64,000 bases of DNA, taken from Sclerodactyla briareus (taxonomy: Eukaryota > Echinodermata > Holothuroidea > Dendrochirotida > Sclerodactylidae). Within the stretch, counting starts at the first letter, position 1, and each line of letters begins with the position of its first letter. A program made the position numbers and the translations under genes. Positions 35,641 through 46,599 of the stretch are shown piece by piece. The notes below the pieces were generated by a model, which saw only the letters and a program-made list of their open reading frames with translations, made no database searches and was not told the origin of the DNA. Where the stretch lies: positions 186,001 to 250,000 of the forward strand of contig JAODTK010000433.1 in assembly GCA_026419785.1 (NCBI GenBank). Reading direction: 5' to 3'.

Positions 35641-37849
35641 TACCTCACTGGCTGTAGCAGAAACGCTACATGAATGGATATCGCTGCCCGCCCCCGGCCC
35701 CCGTCGTCAATTAATCACACCACTAATTGGCTATAAATATAACAGACTGAAACATAATCGGACCATAGGATTACGGTACTCGTTACTGCCAGCTTATTGG
35801 TTCACTGACTATGATTGTCTCTCTTTTCCATTCAACTTGTGAATATAGTTTATTCAAAGGGAACAGTGGTTCAGGATTTACAGCGCTATTGAAACGTCTC
35901 TACGTTAAGGAATACGAATAGTATGTACGTCCATCTATAAAGTCAGTGACGAATTGCCAGTATTTGTCTTTGACCTTCCTACAGACAGTCAACTAAACAA
36001 ATGCCTTATCCATAATTCATACTTTCGGGGTTTTAAATGTTATCTTATCACATACGGTGCGAATAGGTACAAAGATGGAGATTAATAGGTCCATACGATG
36101 TGGGTATTTGAACGTCCACCACTCACCGTTTCAAGATTGACCAGTCTTGGGATATATCCTAAGTTCAAAGCCAATTAAGATCCTGACCTAACGTTATACT
36201 TATACTTGCGGTTTTTGTGATTTGGTCACGAATTTTGCGTGGAACATATTCCTAGTGGTTTCGACACAATAATCACATCACTGGCAATACACGTGATATT
36301 TGTTGGGGAGTGATCGAAGGCACCAAGTACTGATCTATTAGGTATGGTATATAAGAGTATATTTTCGATATATGTCCTATTACTCAAGTACATTTGCCCA
36401 CTGAAAGATATACACCTACACAATGGCAATTATCACCGCGGTCCCATCAACCGTTTTCCCACGCCGTACTGTTTCTGGTTGACTGGTCCTGGTCTCGTAT
36501 ATTTGGCTTTGCTAGCGGTGTTTGGCTACATTGATTGGTCGCATGTGATAACTGCTAAGAGCGGGTTAAACATAACTAAATCGACTATATCACATCTCGA
36601 GTCTAACATGTTGAGCTTCTAACTTATAATGCTAACTACATGCAGTGACTAGTACTGGAAACAACGTTTTGAACTCATGACCTGCACTCAGGCATTGTTC
36701 AAACGCTCTAAATAACTACTGAATCCGTCTGATTGACCAGTATTTTCTGTTTAGCTCACTTAAATAGGAACTGATCATAACCAGGATAACCAATCTCTTG
36801 AACTGCAACTGATGAGGACACTTTACAGGCTTTAGTAATCATATATTAGATTTAGGCCTACGATCAGTTCAACGCTTCTTCAGAAACAATAAGAAGCCAA
36901 GAGTTGTTATTGAGATGGTCATTAGTTGTTGTACCTCGTTCCATGGCCTCGAACATTATGTTCGGCTTGATGGTTGTGAACATGATCAATTAGTAGACAT
37001 AATAAGTTAAAAGCCTAACCGAAATGTAGACATAAGTAAGTTTTGGATATAATTTATGCATGGCACGAAACGAAAGTCGCGTAATAGTCGAAGGTTATAT
37101 TACTGGAATGAGAATCAGAATTAGGGTTATGGTGTTGACTATTGTTCACTGGTTCATGTTTAGTCCTGGATCTTATCGACGCTTTCGTGCCAAGGTACCG
37201 TTCCTTTGACATCGCACTTTACTCTGATCTGGTCAAACTGAGCTGTATGATTCTGCAAGGAGTTGCAATCTGCTAATTCACGATGAAGGCGGGACAGCAT
37301 ACATGACAAACACCATCCTGACACCGTACTCGCGGTAAATCAGTAACATGCCGAATCCAGTGGTGCCTAGAAACCACCTTATGTTATACACTACCACTGC
37401 GTCTAGATGGTAAGTGGGCAACTCCGCTGAAAATAGATACTGAAGCCCGCTAGACTTTGAACTCAAATAATTCTTCAATAAGAAGTCTTACAGCCCTTAT
37501 ACTATACCAATGTCCAGTTGCTCTAATTTTCCTTCAAACACCTCGTAACCTTACTCCTATAGAAGCAGCTCGTACGTGTGATATAGAAACTCCCCTGTTT
37601 AGTGGTCATTAGACCTGGGAATAACACGTCACTGACGGTCTCGTATTTGTATTTTCTGTATCAATAATATCAAGCGGAGCTAATTAGTACACCAGTTGCA
37701 AAGATATACAACGAAATATTTCCAACGTTCAATTATAACCCTAGAAAATTGTGTCTAACAATGAACCATTGCTACTCCTACCGAGTTGTCATGCTACTTT
37801 TAACCCGATTATGGTTCGTTTCAAGTCATGGAACAGCATACCTTTTCCC
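35641..37849. other. Sequence between B copies, mostly unrecognised
   Basis: Near 36,340-36,420 there is a weak further echo of module B (TATTACTCAAGTACAT as at 35,390). Otherwise I see no repeat, gene or RNA. Confidence 0.35.
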
Positions 37850-38130
37850 ATAATTTGGCACATCCCTGACGGACTGTATTACACTAGCCGCGCGAGTAGC
37901 AATCACTGACTCTCTTTCAGTCTTTATGTTGTGTTTTTTGTAGTTTTGAGTTATATACAAATATACTTACTACCGGATATTCATTCGATGTCCATTGTAA
38001 TAAATCAAATATAGATGAAAATATGAACATTATGGTATTTAGCTCTATAATTGCTTTGGTGGACTATTTACCTTGACAGGACACTCTTTCGAGACATGCT
38101 ATGTAATCCATACATTTTTCAGGGTAATTT
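37850..38130. repeat. Module B, last partial copy; end of the array
   Basis: CTAGCCGCGCGAGTAGCAATCACTG (about 37,883), ACTACCGGATATTCATTCGATG (about 37,970) and TGGTGGACTATTTACC (about 38,057) follow the order of 35,280-35,530 but are more diverged. No module of the large unit is recognised downstream. Confidence 0.6.
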
Positions 38131-38764
38131 CCAATGATACGTAACTGTTCTCCCACTTCGTCGTAATTAATATACAGTGGACAATTGTTACAATATAAAT
38201 TCACACTGAAATAAACGAGTTGGCATAACACCCTTTCTTTCAAAATTGTTGCTTTTCTGAAAATAATATCTTCATTCAATTGCTGTTATTGCTGGTTAAC
38301 TAAGATCGAATACGAAGAGATTTATTTTACTATTACTACACAAGGCTTCTCCACTATCCTGTATGGGCGAATATTGCATTTGATAGACTTTTCCTGAGAT
38401 ATATTGAGCAGTCTTCGTTTGTGTCAAATGTGCGTAGATAGGACGATAGGACACTGGCGGAATATCATCATGATACGACCATTGATTTCGTAACCGTTCA
38501 AATATTTGGGAATTTGAACTAAACGTACATATTTGCATCTCTTATGTGTTGGTGTTATTTCCAGTGGTACCTCTGCTCAGACATCTATTATTTGCTTCAT
38601 ATTAACGTTTTGTTGGGCGATGCAACATTTTGCTATCTTTGTGAATGCTCTACACAAACATTTCTGTATTCCATCTCGACTACAATGTGTGGGAATACCC
38701 CGCAAATGGTGTTCACTCCGAATAGAGGCAATCGGAATGATTACGTAGGGACCATATGGCCAGC

Positions 38765-38900
38765 TGTATGCGTTGGCACAAATGATACTGTGCAACCCAT
38801 AGAAATTTGGGCAGTCGGTCCACTCCAATCCATTTAATGGATTGCTACCGTTTTCTTTTAATTCAATTGGTTTCGATTGTGTTGACTCAGTGGAGAGGTG
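38765..38900. repeat. Local direct duplication, left copy, with palindrome
   Basis: Shares CAGCTGT...GGGCAGT, the palindrome CAATCCAT-TTA-ATGGATTG (38,826-38,844, perfect 8-bp arms) and the following TTTCGATTG...GGTGA stretch with 39,285-39,420. Spacing is about 515 bp. Confidence 0.6.
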
Positions 38901-39284
38901 AGAGAAGTCACTTTCCCAAGTGTGAATGCAATCGGACAACACTGAAGTATCTCAAAAGTATCTGATGCATATACGCAGGTACAACGCGAATGAATTAACG
39001 GATGCTAATTGACGTTACCTCAAAGATCGTTTACGTGCGAATGACACTCAACAGCTGCATGAGACGTTAACACTCAAGTATACCTATCGCCAGCGGGGAG
39101 CTGCGTAGCAATTACGGTTATACACATTTCCAAACCATTATATAGATGAATGGCTGACGTCTTTTACTTTAGACTGTTTTGCTTCGTTGGGAAGTGCGCG
39201 ACTTCATTTACTCGGTAGCAAAAAGTAAACGTCAGCTGTCAACGGCAATGTTGACACTCGAAACGGATGGCAATCGCGATTCAC

Positions 39285-39420
39285 AGCTGTGAACGTGTGG
39301 CGATGGATGTGCGCGAATTCACACAACTGGGCAGTATCACCAATCCATTTATGGATTGACAAGTCTTTATTGTTCCAATAGTTCTGATTGGTTTATTCCA
39401 TGAATCGGTGAAGCGAATTA
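39285..39420. repeat. Local direct duplication, right copy, with palindrome
   Basis: The palindrome here is CAATCCAT-TT-ATGGATTG (39,341-39,358). The arms are identical to the left copy and only the loop differs by one base. Confidence 0.6.
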
Positions 39421-40859
39421 AGCTCCGTTGGGGTGGAAGAAACTGTACCACCACTACTAGCATTCACGAGGAAACTCTGTTTCTCTTTCCTCATTCTGGT
39501 GCATGCAAAACTTCGCTGTCCTTTACTGAATGATAGTTCTACTATTCTATCCAATCATATGCAAGGAGAGTCGCTCATTGTACTAAATACTTGAAATATT
39601 TTTTATGGCCAAGTTTGTTGAATAAGTTACAACCCGCTTTCCCCGAAAAGAAATGCATGGGGCGGAATCAACAAACTGATCTAATCTAACACTTGTGACT
39701 CTGGTCCAGTGCCATTGCACAGTAGCCCCGCATGACCTGATGTTGTTATAACTTACAGATTAGGGGTTTATTGCAACCACAAAAATAACTCTGATACCTC
39801 AATGACAGGCTGCAGGCATCAAACAACCCTTCATTTCTTAGCGTTTGTCTCAGACCGAAATTTCAAATGGCTGAACGTTACTCGGCATGTCAACTTGCTG
39901 TTTTAATCCCGCAGCGGTTTGAGATGTGACCGCTTTACATTGAAATCCTGTTAAGTGGTCCATGATAATTACCTTTTGTGCAGTCCAGTCAGATCGTAGC
40001 CCATCAAAAAATAGTCAGGAACAGCGTTCATTTTTAGTTGTACGGTAAACACTGGCAACTTCGAAAACGGTACACGAATCCTTGGTGGAGGTGCCGGTCT
40101 GGGTTTTCCACAGGTTGTATTAGTTCACTCTTGAGCGTTGGCTTAGATTAAGCTCTGAACTGGGAACTTCACATTGGAAAGTTCACATTTATTATCGTCC
40201 TAGTAATCTTAGTAGGGTATGTTTTATTTTCCCATTTATCCTCCCTTCTTACGCTACTTCTTGGCTACTCGCTGCGTTATTATTTCACGTGTTTGAAGTT
40301 CTCCTTTTTCTGGTCCCCAGCACCACAAATTATAGGTGGAACTATGTATAGGCCGGTACACACCCTCGATTGATTCTCTTGAACGCAAGTTTATGTAATC
40401 GATGATGGGGAGGTGGAAACTCAAAAGTGAACACCTTCAAATGCTGATGTGTGGTATCATAATATTCCGATATAGTGGTGTTCAATTAACGACACTACAC
40501 TTCGTTGGGTGAGATCAGTTATCCGGTTAATGAGATTTATTTGTAGGAAACACCTTTCGAGGGTTATTTTTCTGGGTGTCCTGCACCAGCTCTTTATTGT
40601 TCATGAGTGTCCGCGGACGTGCATGGCAGTTACAAGTTCGTTAATTTGACTAACCAAGCATGCAGGAAGAGGATGATTTACACCCTTCTTCACAGGACAT
40701 CGAAACAGATAGTCAAACAATGAAAAAAAAAAAAAATCATTACTCGGCAATCAGGGGTGTACAGATTAGGATAGTGCATGTTGGCTTTTTCACACCTATA
40801 GTATTATGTATGTGCCCCCATTTACACTGACTAGCAGCATCGACCCCAGGGGAATAATT
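39421..40859. other. No recognisable feature
   Basis: Mixed-composition sequence without a long frame. An A-run lies near 40,721-40,735. Nothing else I can support. Confidence 0.35.
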
Positions 40860-41445
40860 GTTGTTGGTTTTTCTCTGGAATTCCATACACGCCACATAAA
40901 ACAATCAAAGGCACCAAGCCAGGTAACCCATGTTGTCTTCGATACATGTATACTAGCTAGGAACGGAGCTACGTCTTTATGGGGAGCAGGTGCTATTAGG
41001 CACCTCGGACAAATTAATATAATTCCATACAAAAAGCCCAAATAAAAATCAATACAGTACCAGTCATGTAACCCATTTTTGTCATTCCTTACCAGTATAC
41101 TGAGCTAGGAAGGAGCTACGTACTTTAGGAAGACAGGTGATATTGGCACCTCGGAAAATATAAAATTCCATAAAACGCCACATAAAATCAATAGGCACCA
41201 GCCATGTGAACCCATGTGGTCATTCCTTATAACATGTATACTGAGCTAGGAACGAGCTACGTACTTATGGAGCAGGTGAATATTGGGCACCTCGGATAAA
41301 TTAATTAATCAATAAACAGCCACATAATACACATAAAGCCACAGCCATGTAACCCATGTTGTCATGCCTATACCATGTATACTGAGTAGGAACCGAGCTA
41401 CGTTACTTTATGGAGCAGGTGATATTAGGCACCTCGGATAAAAAA
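40860..41445. repeat. Four-unit tandem repeat, period 141-147 bp
   Basis: The marker GAGCTACGT recurs at 40,966, 41,113, 41,254 and 41,395 (steps 147, 141, 141). Each unit contains GCCACATAAAA, CCATGT.AACCCATGTTGTCATTCC, CATGTATACTGAGCTAGGAACGAGC and an imperfect inverted repeat AGGTG-ATATTAGG-CACCT. Units differ almost only by one-base gains and losses, the pattern expected from long-read error on near-identical units. Outer parts at 40,800-40,860 are more diverged. Confidence 0.85.
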
Positions 41446-42254
41446 TATGATGAATAGTTAATTAGTGTTCCATGATAAATATTAGAGTGTTATACGGTTT
41501 ATTTCGGCAACTCGGCTTGCCAATCTACTGTGGTTTTCTATTCAAGTATATATTACCAAGGTGGTCTCTCCGAACTATATAATTATACGATACTCTCGAA
41601 TTTGATTCGATAAGGAGGGGGTAACCAGGGTCAATTGGAGGCTGAATTCCGAACATAGAACTCTCGCGAGTCCACAATCTGGGGTGGGGGGTGGTCATAT
41701 TCGAGCTGTCGGCGGTGCATTGTGCAAGATAGGATATTTACGAGTATGTAATCGGTTGCTCCTATTGATCAACGCAGTGGTGTCATAAGGAACATGTTTA
41801 ACGTGAACCATGGTTTGGCGTTATTCAAATTAATGTTTACTCATAAATATGTAAACACTGATTTATGCCAGTCCATGGTGTGAAGGATTGATGTGTAATC
41901 ACACTCTAATTTGTATTTATGTAGACTGATACTAAGCTTATTATCGTTGTGAACTCCACGATACGTTTCTGTTTTGTTTATCGGTGTGTGGTACATTTGT
42001 GATAGGTTTACTGGGGACGGATTGATATGATTCGCCACCCCTCCCACCGAAGGGCGTCATTCTTCAACTTAAGCTTGAAAAAGTTATGAGGAAATGCGTA
42101 AAATACAGGTCGATTTGAGTCGAAATATGTTACATTTGAACTCGCTGTCATGATGAAATGTACCATTAATTCCACAGGGTTCGAGACTGCAAACAAGTGA
42201 TTGGAGATGCCTCAGTGTCCCACGCACTCAGGAGAGACAGTGGTGCAACTGACC
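41446..42254. other. No recognisable feature
   Basis: Open frames on either strand stay below 70 codons until the G-rich tract. No repeat or RNA signature noted. Confidence 0.35.
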
Positions 42255-42297
42255 GGGGGGGGGGGGCAGGATGGGGGGTTGGTGGGGGGGGGGGCGG
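42255..42297 (+). repeat. G-rich tract (potential G-quadruplex)
   Basis: Guanine runs of 12, 6 and 11 separated by short spacers containing GG pairs satisfy the pattern of four or more G-runs. It lies about 70 bp before an AGGTCA minisatellite. Confidence 0.55.
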
Positions 42298-42329
42298 TTA
42301 AAGTGAACATAATTGAAGTCGGGAGTGAA

Positions 42330-42740
42330 CGAGGGCAAGAAATGCGTTTTTCGGAGAAAGTGAAAGGTCACCTGGGGTCAAGAGAGGTAAAATCAGAAAA
42401 ATCTGTTAACACGATAAGTTTCAGAATTCCTTGTTCGATCAGGAATTAAATTGAAACTCGGAATTGCAGCTTTTTAGGGGAGGGAATACAGGAACCCTAT
42501 TGTTTTTGGCGTAGGCCGGGGTAAGTTCTTTGGAAAAAATAAAAATTGTGAAAATAAAATGATATCACTGGATGGAGAAGCTCAACGTGGTATGTGGGTC
42601 CCATGATGAGCAAATGATCCCGAATGGTCCGGGGTCTGGTCAAAGGTAATTTGCGGTCAAGCGAGGTCAAAAGACACGCGAAACCTTGTGAACCGATAAG
42701 TCCAGCATGCCGAACCAAATGAGGTTGAAAGTTAGTATGT
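42330..42740. repeat. AGGTCA minisatellite, locus 3
   Basis: Two recognisable unit cores about 280 bp apart (two periods of about 140). The first has AGGTCA, GGGTCA, AGGTAA at 42,365, 42,375 and 42,385, followed by AAAATC.GAAAA.CTGTTAACACGATAAG. The second has AGGTAA, CGGTCA, AGGTCA at 42,644, 42,654 and 42,664, followed by CTTGTGAACCGATAAG. A CATGATGAGCAAATGATCCC stretch matches the unit body at other loci. This locus is outside the large tandem array, so the family is dispersed. Confidence 0.75.
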
Positions 42741-44589
42741 ATAAGTACAAGAACCGGATCGCACTCCCGGGCAGATTACCCTTGGAGGCCGGTGTACTGA
42801 CCTAGTATTATAAGTGTTCAGTCTCATATTCCAGTTAGTCCATTTAGAGGGAGGCCCAACAAGTCCAATTTACGAGGCACAGACGACTGTGGGACGTCGC
42901 TGCAAGTTGGACAATAACGAAGGGGTATAGAATTCGATTTGAGAGGGTAACTCTAGAACCACCACCACCTACCACTAACTAAAAAGTAAAGTTGAACGCC
43001 AACGCTCGAGTTTTCAACGGTAACGGATTGCCAAATTATGCGCGATTATCAGATGCCTTGAAAACCATATGACAACTGCATTCACGCGTTCTATGCGATT
43101 GTTCAGGGATTGTAGGGGTTGTTTAATAATACCCATCTATTCCTCAATTCAGATTAGGAAGTAGGAAATCTAAATGCATTATCAGACACTAACCTTCCTT
43201 AAGGTGAAATCGCAGTGGTGATCAGGCTAATGTATCAGCAAATGTTCTGCCTTGAAAGGTATTAGTATGCTTTCAACAGCCGCTTGTGTACTTAGCAGTC
43301 TATTCTCATCTAGTCTTCAATTACATTCATTCTCATGTGACCAGGGCGTTGAATGACCGTGTCAGTGTGACAACTTATCCACACGTATCTGTTTTTTGTC
43401 TGGGTTTCAGAGAGTCCTCCAATGCAATATATAGAAAGTAACATGTTTACTTGGCCATTGTTCTCAAAGTTAAAAGGTAATGTAGGTCTTACGCGTGACT
43501 CTGCTCGTCATCCCAACACTATAAGCTGTATGCATTCAATCGATCATAATCAATCGATCCTACCCATAATCGGAAATGTTACCTGACTCCGTTAAAGCTT
43601 ACTCATCACTGCATTTGCACTGTGGAATCAGTAATGTAAGTCAGCGTAAATGAGTTAATACAAGTTGACGGGTACAACTTAACTCAGTTTTAAACGTGAA
43701 TCTGATAAGAACGTCCCTGGTATACTTTTTGTTTCTATCTTGCCTGAACTTCATTCAAGGGGGACATGATAGCATTTGGTTCTTGTGGGTCTGTGCTGTC
43801 TGCCTGTATGTCATCCGCCTGTCCGTCGCTGGTCTGCCTGTAGGTGCGTTATGATTTCTATGAACCTTAAATGCCTGGCTAACACCTTAGTGTGTAAGTT
43901 ATGACAAAGTGGTTGTCGCCTAGCTCCAATATTCAGTCCGAAATATCATAACTTCGAAAATTAGCCTGGGAGCTTGTGAACAGATATGTTTTGATCAGTA
44001 GATGATTGGTCGTTCAATTTCAGTTGTAAGTGACCATGACGGTATACAGAAATGACTAGATTGTTGGCGTAGTATATGCTACCTTAGTACTCGAATAGTT
44101 TCCAATGCTGGATTTTGCTGGATATTAACAAAAACATGGGTGGATTAATTTGCACAGTACCAATCAAATTTATCAATGAGCCAAGGTGGAACTAAATTGC
44201 GTAAGTCATGGTAATTTCTAGGCATCGTTTGATTCCACATGAAAGTGTGTAGGCGTGGTTTTGATCACTGCAAACAGGAGAGAGCCCTGTCGCTGCTGTT
44301 CCTGTTGTTAACGCAATATGATAGAGACACAGTTTTTCCTGTCAGGGTCGCAAATGACTCAGACCTATTTGCAGCCTAATTCTCAACTGTAACAAACGAG
44401 TACAATTGATCGTATATGTTACGATCATCCGATCACAACAGACGCTATTTAATCCATTGTAATATACAGAAGTATCTACCCAAACTTGCTGCCATATTCA
44501 TCCAATTCATCATGTCTTATAATATTCACCACGAAAATTGTTTTTGCGCCATAATAGGTATTATAATTCATACCCAACTTCAGGGATAT
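42741..44589. other. No recognisable feature
   Basis: Only a short TGTC/CTGT-rich stretch (about 43,785-43,845) stands out. No frame or homology that I can name. Confidence 0.35.
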
Positions 44590-45190
44590 TATGATTTGGG
44601 CAGCGTCGTCTCCGCCCCGTCCGCCTGGAAACTTTCGTGGTAAGCGCTATAACTCTCTAACACAATGTCCAATTGACACGAAAATTTGACATATATGTTC
44701 TGGCCCTTACGGAATCTCGGATGAGTTCGAATGTGGGCATCACTGCACACTCTGGCGGCCGGCAATATTGCGGCAATTTCAACGGAAATGAATGATAGGG
44801 TTTGTACAAACACCACTAGTGCCTTGTTGGATCTTGGGCGCATACATGATCGTTTGATGAAAATCTTCGATGGGTCAAAAGTGGGCGTCGCCCGACGCTC
44901 TCACGGCGGCCATTCTGGGAGTTTTCGCGACTAGAATTTTTCGCTTATTTGCGCGTTTTGAACAGTATGGCGATCATTTTGAGACACTATTGTTTTCACC
45001 CCAGACGAACACACCCGGCGCCATTTTGAATTTTTCGAGTCTATTCATTTTGTACTCGCAGCATTCTTAACTTCAGTGTTGTAGACAGACTTTGCCACAA
45101 CATAATTGTCGTTGATGCAAATTTTGAATGGGGGAAACAGGGGCGCTCTGACCGCGCGCCATTTTTTTGAATTTCTTGCGAATTGATTTA
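44590..45190. repeat. CpG-rich degenerate tandem repeat
   Basis: Unlike its surroundings this block is rich in CG. A GGCGGCCATTTTG-like core recurs near 44,754, 44,903, 45,018 and 45,156 (steps about 149, 115 and 138). It is followed by GAATTTTTCG/GAGTTTTCGCG and preceded by GATGAGTTCGAATGTGGGC (44,718) or GATGGGTCAAAAGTGGGC (44,869). A CGCTATAACTCTCTAACACAATGTCCAATTGACACGAAAATTTG-type lead lies at 44,645-44,690. The open frames across it are products of the repeat. Confidence 0.5.
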
Positions 45191-46599
45191 CAAGAATGAA
45201 CTTTTTGGCACATTTGGACATTTGTAATTTCGGAACATGGTGTGCACTGGAACCAACCTCCCACTTCTCTGGATCATAATCCCTTTCTGGTAAAGAAACA
45301 AGGGCGCATATGCCACTCTTGATTGATCGAAAGTTGGGATATACACGTCAGTTACTATATGGGGTAATAGGTTTCTATTGCCGGTACGCACTTTAAGTAT
45401 ATTTTCAGTATGTTTCGTAAAGTACAGTTAAAGTACATTAAATCGCCGTTTCAAGGAACAAGTAACGTTCAAAATCACAGGTTCGAGATGAAAATACGTT
45501 TGTGTGTAGGTTGAATTTCTCTTATATACAAAACACGTTACATTGCAATGGACAGGACTAGCTGGAGAATATCATAGGGCAAGTAATGGATGTCGAATTG
45601 GAAGTCTGAATCATTGTGATGTGGGATATCTAAAACGGTGAAAACGTGTTTTTCGCGAATAAAGTAATTCAATGGAGTATTCGTTGACAGACGCGTTCTA
45701 GGTTCACGTGGTATTGACGAACAATTTCCAATCTGCGAGTTAATTAGGAAGCAATGAAATGGATGTTCCGTGATATGGCTGTCGAGTTTCATGAGGTTTT
45801 CATTCCAATATGAGATATGTACTCTGTTTTAGGTTTGAAAAGCAGGATGACCTTCAGTATTTTGGCTATGCATTTGCCCATTCACTCTCGTGATGGAACA
45901 AGGTATATTATGTAAAAGTATAGTCCAGTTTCCATAGACAAGATTGATTGTACTGAGTCGGCTGTAGGTCGCATTTCCTTAGGATTATGGCAAAGACTGG
46001 TGCTTATATAAAGCGCTCAATCACAAGCATCTTAGCCGCACATATCGGAGGCCGGGTAAGGGTACAGATGAGAAACTAACTAATGGTAATGTTTTGGCAT
46101 AGGTCAGTTCATATCTATTGTTATTTTATACTGTTGGTAGATGTATATTCACTCTGGATGTACTTTGATGACTTATAGAACGCAATAGCATTGAACAAAG
46201 CCAAAAATTGCACCCACTGTAATTTGCGCGTTGTAGGGGAGTTTGATCAGTTAGTTTTATAGTTAGGAAGGAATCAGTTCTCATGAATGACCTTGATGGC
46301 ACAGCCGGAAGAACTGAACACAAGAAAGCATTGCATTATGAAAACCGACATACATCACTAAAAAGTTCCAGTGTCGGAGAACAGGTTGCCGGACATCCAC
46401 CCCACGGTATCATCTACCCGGCGTATGTCTGCAAACTAATACACATATAAACCCCTCTCCTATTATTCAACCTTGTTCCAGAAGAACATTGTTCCGGGGT
46501 ATTCGCTCGGATAGTACCTGTCCGTTTACAGAGACACATCTGCCGATCGGAAGATCATTTAGAAAGATGGTTTAAATATTACCATTCAGATATATTTTT
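45191..46599. other. No supported gene
   Basis: A minus-strand open frame of 84 codons (45,792-45,538) is not recognised and lacks supporting context. The remainder is unremarkable. Confidence 0.35.

Noticed and set aside
40860-41445. Regular repeats considered as a CRISPR array
   Set aside because: Whole 141-147-bp units are repeated without short repeat/unique spacer structure, and the sequence is eukaryotic in character.
45538-45792. 84-codon minus-strand frame with plausible protein-like composition
   Set aside because: No family resemblance and no splice, start or paralogue evidence. A stop lies shortly upstream.
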